Position numbers and translations under genes: made by a program
Part shown: piece after piece, positions 48,673 through 58,597 of the stretch
How positions within the stretch are numbered: position 1 is the first letter of the stretch
How the letters are laid out: every line of letters starts with the position of its first letter
Assembly: GCF_011065935.2 (NCBI RefSeq)
Contig: NZ_JAAMNH020000001.1
Coordinates: 5,105,001-5,169,000, forward strand
Source: Clostridium estertheticum
GTDB taxonomy: Bacteria > Bacillota > Clostridia > Clostridiales > Clostridiaceae
DNA: 64,000 nucleotides
Direction: 5' to 3'
Notes under the pieces: generated by a model
The model's input: the letters and a program-made list of their open reading frames with translations, nothing else
Told to the model about the DNA's origin: nothing
The model's database searches: none

Positions 48673-51600
48673 TTATACTTCTAAATCATTTTCGATTTCT
48701 ACCTTCTCATCATCTTCAGTATTGATTTTTATGGTTCTATATCTAGTCATTCCTGTACCAGCAGGTATTAACTTACCAATTATTACATTTTCCTTTAATC
48801 CTAGCAATGGATCAATTTTACCTTTAATTGCTGCATCAGTAAGTACTCTTGTAGTTTCTTGGAATGAAGCCGCTGATAAGAATGATTCTGTTGCAAGGGC
48901 TGCTTTAGTTATACCTAATAGAGAAATTTTTCCCTCTGCAGGTACTCCACCCTCTGCTTCAATCTTAGCATTAGCATCTTCAAATGCGAAGATATCTACT
49001 AAATTTCCTGGAAGTAGTTCAGTATCGCCAGATTCCTCGACTTTTACTTTTCTTGTCATCTGTCTTACAACAACCTCTAAATGCTTATCATTAATGTCAA
49101 CACCTTGAAGTCTATAAACTTTCTGAACTTCAGATGAAAGATAATTTTTAACTCCATTAACGCCTTTAATTCTTAAGATATCATGTGGGTTAACTGATCC
49201 CTCAATTATCTCATCTCCAGCTTCAATTGTATCACCATTTGCAACTTTTAGTCTTGATCCAAATGGTATATCATAACTAAACTCTTCTCCTGAGTCAGAA
49301 ATTACAATGACAACTCTCTTTTTCTTAGTATCTTCCATTTTAACTGACCCGTTAACATCACTTACTATTGCCAAACCTTTTGGTTTTCTAGCTTCAAATA
49401 ATTCCTCAACTCTTGGAAGACCTTGAGTTATATCTGATCCCGCTACTCCACCTGTATGGAATGTTCTCATTGTAAGCTGCGTTCCCGGCTCCCCTATGGA
49501 TTGAGCTGCTATTATACCTACTGCTTCTCCAATATTGATCTTTTGTGAAGTTGCCATGTTCATTCCATAACAGTGTGCACAAACACCAATTTTAGCTTTG
49601 CATGTAAATACTGATCTAATCATAACTTTTTTTACACCAGACTTTTGAACTGCTTCCGCTAAGTGAATATCCATATATTCACCCTTAGGAACTATTATCT
49701 CGCCTGTTTTTGGATGAATAATGTCTTCTGCAGTATATCTTCCAGTAAGTCTCTCAACTAACTGTTCAATTACTTCACTTCCATCACAAATTTCTGAAAC
49801 TTCAAAACCTTCAGTAGTTCCACAATCCTCATGTCTAACAATAACATCTTGACATACATCAACAAGTCTTCTTGTTAAATACCCTGAATCCGCTGTCTTA
49901 AGTGCTGTATCCGCGTTACCTTTTCTAGCTCCATGAGTTGAGATAAAGTATTCTAATACATCTAGCCCATCTCTAAAAGATGCTCTAATCGGTAACTCAA
50001 TGATCTTACCAGAAGGATTAGCCATAAGGCCTCTCATACCTGCTAATTGTTTGATCTGACTCTTAGATCCTCTGGCACCTGAATCTGCCATCATGAATAT
50101 CGGATTAAATTTATCCAAACTATCCATTAGTGCATTTGCTACGTCTTCTGTAGTCTTAGTCCATTTTTCTATTACTCTTTCATATCTTTCATCCCAGGAT
50201 ATAAATCCCCTTCGATACATTTTCTCAATTTTTTCAACAGTTGCATCTGCATCTGCAAGCAATGCCTTTTTAGCCTCTGGAACCACCATGTCAGATGTAG
50301 CAACAGTAATTGCTCCAATTGTTGAATAATGATATCCTGTAGCTTTTATTTTGTCTAGCATCTTAGAAGTTTCTGAAGGACCATATTTTAAGTAGCATTT
50401 ATCAATAATACTACCAAGATTTTTTTTACTTACCAAGAAGTCTATCTCAAATTTCAATTCATTTCCAGGAATACTCCTATCAATAAATCCTAAATCCTGA
50501 GGTATAGTTTCATTAAAAAACAATTTTCCTGGTGTAGTTTCTATAACAGAAGTTATAGAAGATCCATTAACTATTCCAGACATCTTAACTTTAATCTTAG
50601 CATGAATATCAATTTCCTTTACTGAATAAGCCATTATTACTTCATCAGGCGATGAGAATGCTCTTCCCTCACCTTTAGCACCATCTTTATCAATAGTTAA
50701 GTAGTAAGCACCTAAAACCATATCCTGAGTAGGTACGCAAACTGGTTTACCATCTGATGGTTTCATAATGTTGTGTGCAGCAAGCATTAAGAATCTTGCT
50801 TCAGCTTGAGCTTCAACAGACAGAGGTACGTGTACCGCCATTTGATCTCCGTCAAAGTCAGCATTGTATGCAGTACATACTAGTGGATGTAGTTTAATTG
50901 CTCTACCTTCTACAAGTACAGGTTGGAAAGCTTGAATTCCTAATCTATGAAGTGTAGGTGCACGATTGAGTAGTACTGGATGATCAGATATTACTTCTTC
51001 AAGAACATCCCATACTTGAGGCATAACCCTCTCTACCATTCGCTTAGCGCTCTTAATATTATGAGCTACTCCACTTCCAACTAGTTTTTTCATAACAAAA
51101 GGCTTAAATAACTCTAAAGCCATTTCTTTCGGAAGACCACATTGATACATTTGAAGTTCTGGTCCAACAACTATAACTGAACGACCTGAGTAATCAACAC
51201 GTTTTCCAAGTAAGTTTTGTCTGAATCTTCCTTGCTTTCCTTTTAACATGTCAGATAGAGATTTTAAAGGTCTATTCCCTGGTCCTGTAACTGGCCTTCC
51301 TCTTCTTCCATTATCAATTAATGCATCTACAGCTTCCTGAAGCATTCTTTTTTCATTTCTAACAATTATATCTGGAGCTCCTAAATCTAGAAGCTTTTTC
51401 AATCTATTGTTTCTGTTTATTACTCTTCTATACAAATCATTTAAATCAGAAGTAGCAAATCTTCCTCCATCTAATTGTACCATTGGTCTTAAATCAGGAG
51501 GTATTACTGGAATTACATCAATTATGATCCATTCAGGTTTGTTTTTAGACTTTCTGAAGGATTCTGACACATCCAGTCTTCTTATACTTCTAATTCTCTT

Positions 51601-52206
51601 TTGTCCTGTGCTTGTTTTCAAGTCTTCCTTAAGTTCCTTTGATAACTCTTCTAAGTTTATATCTTGTAGCAGTACTTTTACAGATTCTGCACCCATACCA
51701 GCTACAAAACTATCATTGCCAAACTTATCAATAGCTTCTCTATATTCTTTTTCACTAAGGATTTGTTTCTTTAGTAGTGATGTTTCTTTTGGATCCAATA
51801 CTACATATGAAGCAAAATAAAGAATCTTTTCTAGAGATCTAGGTGACATATCTAAAATAAGTCCCATACGAGATGGTATTCCTTTAAAATACCAAATGTG
51901 AGAAACTGGAGCAGCAAGTTCAATATGCCCCATTCTTTCACGTCTTACTTTTGATTTTGTAACTTCAACACCACATCTATCACAAACAATTCCCTTATAT
52001 CTTACTCTCTTATACTTACCACAGTGACATTCCCAATCTTTAATTGGTCCAAATATTCTTTCACAAAAAAGTCCATCTCTTTCAGGCTTTAAAGTTCTAT
52101 AGTTTATAGTCTCAGGTTTTTTAACTTCACCTTTTGACCATTCTCTGATTTGCTCCGGTGATGCTAATCCTATTTGAATAGCATCGAAATTATTAAATTC
52201 AAACAA
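48673..52206 (-). CDS. rpoC: RNA polymerase beta' subunit
   Basis: The 1177-residue catalytic subunit. An N-terminal zinc finger (CHCGKYKRVRYKGIVCDRCG) is followed by the active-site NADFDGDQMAVHVP, whose three Asp hold catalytic Mg2+, and by the trigger-loop region AAQSIGEPGTQLTMRTFHTG. It starts with TTG at 52206, supported by GGGAGG and by the family N-terminus xFEFNNFDAIQIGLASPEQI. It follows rpoB by 20 nt. Confidence 0.98.
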   Translation of the reverse strand: MFEFNNFDAIQIGLASPEQIREWSKGEVKKPETINYRTLKPERDGLFCERIFGPIKDWECHCGKYKRVRYKGIVCDRCGVEVTKSKVRRERMGHIELAAPVSHIWYFKGIPSRMGLILDMSPRSLEKILYFASYVVLDPKETSLLKKQILSEKEYREAIDKFGNDSFVAGMGAESVKVLLQDINLEELSKELKEDLKTSTGQKRIRSIRRLDVSESFRKSKNKPEWIIIDVIPVIPPDLRPMVQLDGGRFATSDLNDLYRRVINRNNRLKKLLDLGAPDIIVRNEKRMLQEAVDALIDNGRRGRPVTGPGNRPLKSLSDMLKGKQGRFRQNLLGKRVDYSGRSVIVVGPELQMYQCGLPKEMALELFKPFVMKKLVGSGVAHNIKSAKRMVERVMPQVWDVLEEVISDHPVLLNRAPTLHRLGIQAFQPVLVEGRAIKLHPLVCTAYNADFDGDQMAVHVPLSVEAQAEARFLMLAAHNIMKPSDGKPVCVPTQDMVLGAYYLTIDKDGAKGEGRAFSSPDEVIMAYSVKEIDIHAKIKVKMSGIVNGSSITSVIETTPGKLFFNETIPQDLGFIDRSIPGNELKFEIDFLVSKKNLGSIIDKCYLKYGPSETSKMLDKIKATGYHYSTIGAITVATSDMVVPEAKKALLADADATVEKIEKMYRRGFISWDERYERVIEKWTKTTEDVANALMDSLDKFNPIFMMADSGARGSKSQIKQLAGMRGLMANPSGKIIELPIRASFRDGLDVLEYFISTHGARKGNADTALKTADSGYLTRRLVDVCQDVIVRHEDCGTTEGFEVSEICDGSEVIEQLVERLTGRYTAEDIIHPKTGEIIVPKGEYMDIHLAEAVQKSGVKKVMIRSVFTCKAKIGVCAHCYGMNMATSQKINIGEAVGIIAAQSIGEPGTQLTMRTFHTGGVAGSDITQGLPRVEELFEARKPKGLAIVSDVNGSVKMEDTKKKRVVIVISDSGEEFSYDIPFGSRLKVANGDTIEAGDEIIEGSVNPHDILRIKGVNGVKNYLSSEVQKVYRLQGVDINDKHLEVVVRQMTRKVKVEESGDTELLPGNLVDIFAFEDANAKIEAEGGVPAEGKISLLGITKAALATESFLSAASFQETTRVLTDAAIKGKIDPLLGLKENVIIGKLIPAGTGMTRYRTIKINTEDDEKVEIENDLEV

Positions 52207-52226
52207 GGGTACATCCTCCCTTCATA

Positions 52227-55200
52227 TTAATGTTCATCATTAAAATCATTTAATTCTAAGTCCTCACCAAATTCTTCTAAGGGTATTTCATCATAATTTA
52301 TATCAATGTCTACTTCTTCGTCATCATCGATAAGTTCAATGTACTCTTCCGTTGGTGCCTCAGGAATTATATCTTCTGATCCTTCTATGTTAACATTTAA
52401 ATTTAATTCTTCAATTTCATCATCAACTGATTCTTTCAGTTTGATTTCTTCTAATTCGTCTGTAAGAACTTTAACATTCAAACATAACGCCTGTAGTTCT
52501 TTTATAAGAACCTTAAAGGATTCAGGCACACCAGGTTCTGGAATATTCTCGCCTTTAACTATTGCTTCATAAGTTTTAACTCTACCTACAACATCATCAG
52601 ATTTAACTGTTAAAATTTCTTGCAATGTATGAGCTGAACCATAAGCTTCTAGTGCCCAAACTTCCATTTCTCCAAATCTTTGGCCACCAAACTGTGCTTT
52701 ACCACCCAATGGTTGCTGAGTTACTAGAGAATATGGTCCTGTAGACCTTGCATGTATTTTATCATCAACCAAATGATGTAGCTTTAAGATATACATATAT
52801 CCAACAGTAACTCTGTTATCAAATGCTTCTCCTGTTCTTCCATCATATAAGTCAGTTTTTCCATCTGCATGGTATCCTGCTTTTTCCAAACATGCTTCAA
52901 TTTCTTCCTCAAGTGCACCATCAAATACTGGTGTTGCAATATGCCAACCAAGTTCACTAGCTGCCCATCCTAAATGTACCTCTAATACCTGGCCTATATT
53001 CATACGAGAAGGAACTCCAAGTGGATTTAAGCATATTTGAAGTGGTCTTCCATCAGGTAAAAATGGCATATCTTCTACTGGTAATACTCTAGAGATAACC
53101 CCTTTATTACCGTGTCTTCCTGCCATCTTATCTCCTACAGATATCTTTCTCTTTTGAGCTATATAACATCTAACTAGTTCATTTACACCTGGTGGAAGTT
53201 CATCACCGTTTTCTCTAGTGAACACTTTAACATCAACTATTATTCCAGCTTCGCCATGTGGCACTCTAAGTGATGTATCTCTTACTTCTCTTGCCTTTTC
53301 ACCAAATATGGCTCTTAATAATCTTTCCTCTGCAGTAAGTTCTGTTTCTCCTTTAGGAGTTACTTTTCCAACTAGGATATCTCCAGATCTTACTTCAGCA
53401 CCAATTCTTATTATTCCGCCCTCATCTATGTCTTTAAGTGCATCTTCTCCGACATTAGGAATGTCTCTAGTTATTTCTTCTGGTCCAAGCTTTGTGTCTC
53501 TTGCTTCTGATTCATATTCTTCAATGTGAACAGAAGTAAATATATCATCACGAACAAGTTCTTCAGATATTAACATTGCATCCTCATAGTTATAGCCTTC
53601 CCAAGTTACAAATCCAATACGGATGTTCTTACCTAAAGCTATTTCCCCTAGGTCCGTTGAAGGTCCATCTGCAAGTACTGTATTTATTTCAACTTTTTCA
53701 CCTTTATTAACTATAGGTCTTTGATTTATACATGTACCTTGATTGGATCTTTTAAACTTAAGAATTTTATAAGTATCAACTTCATTATCTGAGTCTCTTC
53801 TTACTCTAATTTCATTTGCACTTACATATTCAACTACACCTGCATTTTTAGCTTTCGGAAGAACCCCAGAGTCTACTGCTGCTCTGTATTCTATTCCTGT
53901 ACCAACAATTGGTGCTTGTGATTTGAGTAGTGGTACTGCTTGACGTTGCATGTTAGAACCCATTAGTGCACGGCTGGCATCGTCATTTTCAAGGAATGGG
54001 ATCATTGCTGTTGCAACGGAAACTATTTGCCTTGGTGATATATCCATAAGATCTACGTCTTCTTTTGGAACAACCATTACTTCTTGCTTAGCTCTTACAG
54101 TTACTTTTTTATCAATAAAAGTACCATCTTCACTAATTGGCTCACTTGCCTGTGCTACTAGGTATGCATCTTCTTCATCTGCAGTCATATACATAATTTT
54201 ATTTGTTACTACTGATGTTTTCTTATCTACAACCCTATATGGTGTTTCAATAAACCCATATTCATTTACTTTAGCATAACTAGCAAGAGAGTTAATAAGT
54301 CCAATGTTTGGTCCTTCTGGAGTTTCTATAGGGCACATTCTACCATAATGTGAGTAATGAACGTCTCTAACTTCAAACCCAGCTCTCTCCCTTGAAAGTC
54401 CACCTGGTCCTAGTGCAGATAATCTTCTTTTATTTGTAAGTTCTGATAATGGATTTGTTTGATCCATGAATTGAGAAAGTTGTGAACTACCAAAAAATTC
54501 TTTTATTGCTGCAGCTACTGGCCTTATGTTTATAAGAGCTTGAGGCGTTATTCCTTCTTGGTCTTGAATTGTCATTCTTTCTTTTACAACTCTTTCCATT
54601 CTAGATAAGCCTATTCTAAATTGATTCTGCAGAAGTTCTCCTACAGATCTAATTCTTCTATTTCCTAAATGATCAATATCATCAATATAACCGATATCAT
54701 AAGTTAGTCCTAACTCGTAGCTCACTGTAGCATACATATCATCTTTAATTATATGTTTTGGTATTAATCTGCTTTTATTGAGTTTAATTTGTTCTTTAAT
54801 TGATTCTTCATCGCTGTAATTATCTAATATTCCTTTTAGAGTTGGATAGTGAACCATTTCCCTAATATTAAGATCAGATATATCAAATTTAACTACTTTA
54901 TTAATGTTGACAAAGTTATTTCCTATAACTCTTATCACTTTATCCTCTACTTGAAGATCTACTACATTGATTCCCAAGTTTTGAATGTCTAGAGCAGTTT
55001 CTCTGTCTATTTTTTCATCTTTTTCAACTATAACTTCACCAGTTATAGGATTAACAATATTCTCAGCAGCAATTTGGTTTGCAATTCTGTGATTAATTGA
55101 TAACTTCTTATTAAATTTGTATCTACCAACTCTTGACAAATCATATCTTTTTGCATCAAAGAATAATGAATCAATAAGAGATACCGCACTATCCACTGTA

Positions 55201-55940
55201 GGTGGTTCGCCTGGTCTTAATCTCTTGTATATTTCTATCAACGCTTCTTCTCTTGTTTTTGTATTGTCTTTTTCTATGGTGGCTGTTAGTCTTTCTTCCT
55301 CACCTAATAATTCATGTAAGTCTAAATCGCTACCATTATCCATCATAGCTCTAGCCAATATACTTATAGGCAGTTTTCTTGTCTTGTCAATTCTAATATA
55401 AACAATATCATTAGAATCTGTTTCATACTCAAGCCATGCTCCCCTATTTGGAATTACTGTTGAGGAGTAAAGTTTTTTCCCTGTTTTATCAACAGAATAA
55501 TTGTAGTAAACCCCTGGGGATCTGACTAACTGACTTACTATAACTCTTTCTGCTCCATTAATAACAAATGTCCCTTGAGGTGTCATCAGTGGGAAATCTC
55601 CCATAAAGACTTCTTGTTCCTTGATTTCACCAGTTTCATTGTTACGCAATCTAACTTTAACTTTTAGAGGAGCTGCGTATGTTGTGTCTCTTTCTTTACA
55701 TTGTTCTTCAGAATACTTAATGTTATCTGTATCAAGTTTGTATCCTACAAACTCTAGAACAAGATTACCTGTATAATCCTGGATAGGATTTATATCGTCA
55801 AAAACCTCTTGAAGTCCTTCTTTTAAAAACCAATTATAAGAGTCTAACTGTATTTCAATTAAATTTGGCATATCAGTTACTTCTCTTATTTTTGAAAAAC
55901 TCATTCTTGTTCTTTTACCTAATTGGACAGGATGTACCAT
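52227..55940 (-). CDS. rpoB: RNA polymerase beta subunit
   Basis: A 1237-residue subunit, 1:1 operon partner of rpoC. The rifampicin pocket GSSQLSQFMDQTNPLSELTN followed by KRRLSALGPGGL looks wild type (sensitive). KMAGRHGNKGVISRVLPVED and GGKAQFGGQRFGEMEVWALE are diagnostic. The last 60 or so residues are very acidic (runs such as EEYIELIDDDEEVDID), a tail seen in clostridial RpoB. It has its own promoter at 56118-56146. Confidence 0.98.
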   Translation of the reverse strand: MVHPVQLGKRTRMSFSKIREVTDMPNLIEIQLDSYNWFLKEGLQEVFDDINPIQDYTGNLVLEFVGYKLDTDNIKYSEEQCKERDTTYAAPLKVKVRLRNNETGEIKEQEVFMGDFPLMTPQGTFVINGAERVIVSQLVRSPGVYYNYSVDKTGKKLYSSTVIPNRGAWLEYETDSNDIVYIRIDKTRKLPISILARAMMDNGSDLDLHELLGEEERLTATIEKDNTKTREEALIEIYKRLRPGEPPTVDSAVSLIDSLFFDAKRYDLSRVGRYKFNKKLSINHRIANQIAAENIVNPITGEVIVEKDEKIDRETALDIQNLGINVVDLQVEDKVIRVIGNNFVNINKVVKFDISDLNIREMVHYPTLKGILDNYSDEESIKEQIKLNKSRLIPKHIIKDDMYATVSYELGLTYDIGYIDDIDHLGNRRIRSVGELLQNQFRIGLSRMERVVKERMTIQDQEGITPQALINIRPVAAAIKEFFGSSQLSQFMDQTNPLSELTNKRRLSALGPGGLSRERAGFEVRDVHYSHYGRMCPIETPEGPNIGLINSLASYAKVNEYGFIETPYRVVDKKTSVVTNKIMYMTADEEDAYLVAQASEPISEDGTFIDKKVTVRAKQEVMVVPKEDVDLMDISPRQIVSVATAMIPFLENDDASRALMGSNMQRQAVPLLKSQAPIVGTGIEYRAAVDSGVLPKAKNAGVVEYVSANEIRVRRDSDNEVDTYKILKFKRSNQGTCINQRPIVNKGEKVEINTVLADGPSTDLGEIALGKNIRIGFVTWEGYNYEDAMLISEELVRDDIFTSVHIEEYESEARDTKLGPEEITRDIPNVGEDALKDIDEGGIIRIGAEVRSGDILVGKVTPKGETELTAEERLLRAIFGEKAREVRDTSLRVPHGEAGIIVDVKVFTRENGDELPPGVNELVRCYIAQKRKISVGDKMAGRHGNKGVISRVLPVEDMPFLPDGRPLQICLNPLGVPSRMNIGQVLEVHLGWAASELGWHIATPVFDGALEEEIEACLEKAGYHADGKTDLYDGRTGEAFDNRVTVGYMYILKLHHLVDDKIHARSTGPYSLVTQQPLGGKAQFGGQRFGEMEVWALEAYGSAHTLQEILTVKSDDVVGRVKTYEAIVKGENIPEPGVPESFKVLIKELQALCLNVKVLTDELEEIKLKESVDDEIEELNLNVNIEGSEDIIPEAPTEEYIELIDDDEEVDIDINYDEIPLEEFGEDLELNDFNDEH

Positions 55941-55971
55941 CAGCTTTCACCCCTTGCATAAACTAAAATAA

Positions 55972-56009
55972 CCAAAAACACACCTTCCCCTAGGACTTTG
56001 TGTTTCTGG
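55972..56009 (-). promoter_or_regulatory. hairpin in the rpoB 5' leader
   Basis: On the minus strand CCAGAAACACA pairs with TGTGTTTTTGG over 11 positions, enclosing an internal loop with a nested CCT/AGG. It lies 31 nt upstream of the rpoB start, inside the leader made by the promoter at 56118-56146. The following TTATTTTAG is a weak U-tract, so partial attenuation is possible. Confidence 0.5.
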
Positions 56010-56117
56010 ATTCACACATTTTTATCATATTCTAACCATTTTTATTAATTTAATACACATCTATGAGTAATTACATTTTTTTTACTGATAAACTACTAAT
56101 TTTCAGTGCATTATGCT

Positions 56118-56146
56118 ATATTATCACAATTACATTTCTATGTCAA
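56118..56146 (-). promoter_or_regulatory. sigma-A promoter of rpoBC
   Basis: On the minus strand TTGACA (56141-56146) and TAATAT (56118-56123) are separated by 17 bases. It lies after the terminator that follows rplL and gives rpoB a leader of about 170 nt. Confidence 0.87.
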
Positions 56147-56157
56147 CATAACATTTC

Positions 56158-56188
56158 AAAAAAAGGGCACTCTTAATAAAAAGTACCC
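56158..56188 (-). terminator. terminator/attenuator between rplL and rpoB
   Basis: On the minus strand GGGTACTTT pairs with AGAGTGCCC (nine pairs including two G-U), followed by TTTTTTT. It lies 17 nt after the rplL stop, where enterobacteria also place an attenuator that lowers rpoBC relative to rplJL. Confidence 0.8.
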
Positions 56189-56204
56189 CCATTTTGTAAT
56201 AAAA

Positions 56205-56564
56205 TTATTTTATTTCTACTCCGCCGCCAACTTCTTCAAGTTTAACTTTTATAGATTCAGCGTCTTCTTTGTTTACAGCTTCCTTAATAGTTTTAGGAGC
56301 TCCATCAACTATATCTTTAGCTTCTTTTAATCCAAGTCCTGTTAATTCTCTAACAATTTTAATAACTTTAATCTTGTTAGGGCCAGCACTAGTTAAAACT
56401 ACATCAAATTCAGTTTTTTCTTCAACAGCAGCTGTAGCAGCTCCTGCAGCTGCAACTGGTGCTGCAGCACTTACGCCAAATTCCTCTTCGCAAGCTTTTA
56501 CTAATTCATTTAATTCTAAAACACTCATATCTTTTACAGCTTGAATAATTTCTTCTCTTGTCAT
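56205..56564 (-). CDS. rplL: 50S ribosomal protein L7/L12
   Basis: The stalk protein (119 residues) that recruits GTPase factors. The N-terminal dimer domain (MSVLELNELVKACEEEFGVS) is followed by an Ala-rich hinge (about 33-50) and a C-terminal domain with GPNKIKVIKIVRELTGLGLK and EAKDIVDGAPKTIKE. It lies 95 nt after rplJ. Confidence 0.98.
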   Translation of the reverse strand: MTREEIIQAVKDMSVLELNELVKACEEEFGVSAAAPVAAAGAATAAVEEKTEFDVVLTSAGPNKIKVIKIVRELTGLGLKEAKDIVDGAPKTIKEAVNKEDAESIKVKLEEVGGGVEIK

Positions 56565-56659
56565 TATAAATGCACCTCCGAATTTTTTTCATATATATAT
56601 TTTTTAATTTGAATCAATTAAAATTGTTTGCTATGTACCTCAGCTTAATAATTAAAATA

Positions 56660-57160
56660 TTACTCAGCTAATTCTTTTTGCTCTTTAATTGAGTTCAATA
56701 CGTATGCAAGATTTGATATTGGAGCTTTGAAGCTTCCAAGTAATTTTGCAAGTAAAACATTTCTTGGTGGTATTGATGCCAATTGATTAACTTGGGCAGC
56801 ATCAAATATTTTTCCTTGGATTATTGCTGCTTTAAGCTCTAATTTTTTATGAGTTTTTGCAAATTCATTTAAAACTCTAGCTGCAACTGTTGGTTCTTCA
56901 TATCCAAAAGCTATTGAAATGGAACCTTTTAGGTGCGTTACTATACCTTCAATTCCTAATTCTCTAGCTGCAAGAATAACTAGTGTGTTTTTATAAACTT
57001 TATATTCCACTCCAGCTTCTCTAAGGTTTTTTCTAAGTAGTGTATCATCTTCTACATTTAGACCTTGATACTGACTAAGTACTACACCTTGAGCTTTTTG
57101 TAATTTTTCTTTTATTTCTGCTACTTTTGCTTCTTTTAATTGTCTATTATTGCTTAACAC
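56660..57160 (-). CDS. rplJ: 50S ribosomal protein L10
   Basis: L10, 166 residues, the base of the L7/L12 stalk; the complex binds its own leader RNA to regulate translation. Landmarks are VAEIKEKLQKAQGVVLSQYQ, LRKNLREAGVEYKVYKNTL and LLGSFKAPISNLAYVLNSIK. It follows a clear L10 leader with a terminator. Confidence 0.97.
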   Translation of the reverse strand: MLSNNRQLKEAKVAEIKEKLQKAQGVVLSQYQGLNVEDDTLLRKNLREAGVEYKVYKNTLVILAARELGIEGIVTHLKGSISIAFGYEEPTVAARVLNEFAKTHKKLELKAAIIQGKIFDAAQVNQLASIPPRNVLLAKLLGSFKAPISNLAYVLNSIKEQKELAE

Positions 57161-57197
57161 TGTGTATCCACCTCCTCACAGTTTTTAACTGCTTTAT

Positions 57198-57325
57198 AAA
57201 AAATAAGATCTCTCCGCAGACGCGAAGAGACCAAATATCCGTACAAAAGTACATTTATTGGAATCCTCGGTAGGTATGTTGTCTTTTACGCTTTCGCACC
57301 TACTATCTACGGAATATTATCTATT
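57198..57325 (-). promoter_or_regulatory. L10 leader RNA with attenuator terminator
   Basis: The leader of rplJ-rplL. On the minus strand it contains the GGTGCGAAAGCG stem-loop, the ACCTACCGAGGATTCC segment typical of L10(L12)4 leaders, and then GGTCTCT...AGAGATC (57207-57232) followed by TTATTTTTTA, an intrinsic terminator. It lies between its promoter and rplJ. Binding of L10 with L12 is expected to favour termination. Confidence 0.82.
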
Positions 57326-57336
57326 TTACTTTGTGA

Positions 57337-57365
57337 ATTGTATCATGCTTAAGTCTAATTGTCAA
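57337..57365 (-). promoter_or_regulatory. sigma-A promoter of rplJ-rplL
   Basis: On the minus strand TTGACA (57360-57365) and TACAAT (57337-57342) are separated by 17 bases; the -35 begins 2 nt after the rplA stop codon. It starts the L10 leader. Confidence 0.87.
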
Positions 57366-57367
57366 TA

Positions 57368-58057
57368 CTAATCTAATACTTTAGATTGATTGATTTTTAC
57401 TCCAGGTCCCATTGTACTAGAAACTGAAACTGACTTCAAGTATTGTCCCTTAGCTGCTGCTGGTTTAGCTTTAACTACTGCTTCCATTAAAGCATGAAAG
57501 TTTTGAACTAATTTTTCAGCGCCAAAAGATGCTTTTCCAAGTGGTACATGAATAATAGAAGTTTTATCAACTCTATACTCAACTTTACCAGCTTTTATCT
57601 CATTTATTGCTCTTGTAACATCAAATGTTACTGTTCCAGATTTTGGATTTGGCATTAATCCCTTAGGTCCAAGTACTCTACCTAACTTACCAACAACACC
57701 CATCATATCTGGTGTAGCAACTACTACATCAAACTCAAACCAATTTTCTTTTTGGATTTTATCAACTAATTCATCATTTCCAACAAAGTCAGCGCCTGCA
57801 AGTTCTGCTTCTTTAGCTTTTTCGCCTTTAGCAAAAACTAAAACTCTAACTGTTTTACCTGTTCCATGAGGAAGCACTACAGCTCCTCTAACTTGTTGAT
57901 CTGCATGCCTTGGATCAACACCAAGACTTACAGCAAGTTCGATAGTTTCGTCGAATTTAGCCTTAGCTGTTTTCACCGCAAGTTCCATTGCTTCTGTTGG
58001 TGTATATAGAGCAGTTTTATCTACTAGCTTTGCACTCTCTATGTAATTTTTACCCAT
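57368..58057 (-). CDS. rplA: 50S ribosomal protein L1
   Basis: L1, 229 residues, forms the mobile stalk that moves E-site tRNA. Landmarks are DETIELAVSLGVDPRHADQQ, VRGAVVLPHGTGKTVRVLVF and GRVLGPKGLMPNPKSGTVTF. It lies 58 nt after rplK with an AAGGAGG site. Confidence 0.98.
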   Translation of the reverse strand: MGKNYIESAKLVDKTALYTPTEAMELAVKTAKAKFDETIELAVSLGVDPRHADQQVRGAVVLPHGTGKTVRVLVFAKGEKAKEAELAGADFVGNDELVDKIQKENWFEFDVVVATPDMMGVVGKLGRVLGPKGLMPNPKSGTVTFDVTRAINEIKAGKVEYRVDKTSIIHVPLGKASFGAEKLVQNFHALMEAVVKAKPAAAKGQYLKSVSVSSTMGPGVKINQSKVLD

Positions 58058-58115
58058 ATTAGTATCCTCCTTCGTGGTTATAACGGTTTTTACCTCCCAC
58101 GTAATTTATAGAAAT

Positions 58116-58541
58116 TTATTCTTCTACAACTATTCCCATACTTCTTGCTGTTCCAGCTATCATACTCATCGCAGCTTCAATTGATGCTGCATTTAAGTCT
58201 GGCATCTTGATTTCAGCTATTTCTCTTACTTTAGCTTTAGAAACTGTTGCTATTTTAGTTTTGTTTGGAACTCCTGAACCACTTTCAAGTCCAACTGCTT
58301 TCTTTAATAGTATAGCTGCTGGTGGAGTTTTTAGTATGAAACTAAAAGATCTATCTTGATATACTGTTATTACTACTGGTATTATCATTCCTGGTTGATC
58401 AGCAGTTTTTGCGTTGAATTCTTTACAGAATCCCATGATATTAACACCGTGTTGTCCAAGTGCTGGACCAACTGGTGGTGCTGGAGTTGCTTTTCCTGCA
58501 GGAAGTTGAAGTTTTATCATTCCTGTTATTTTCTTAGCCAT
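58116..58541 (-). CDS. rplK: 50S ribosomal protein L11
   Basis: L11, 141 residues, at the GTPase-associated centre; thiostrepton target and needed for the stringent response. Landmarks are GKATPAPPVGPALGQHGVNI and KTPPAAILLKKAVGLESGSG. It lies 56 nt after nusG. Confidence 0.98.
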   Translation of the reverse strand: MAKKITGMIKLQLPAGKATPAPPVGPALGQHGVNIMGFCKEFNAKTADQPGMIIPVVITVYQDRSFSFILKTPPAAILLKKAVGLESGSGVPNKTKIATVSKAKVREIAEIKMPDLNAASIEAAMSMIAGTARSMGIVVEE

Positions 58542-58597
58542 GAGTTTATACCTCCTATATTGTGGTGATGCGGATTAAAAATCCTCCCACTTAGTAC

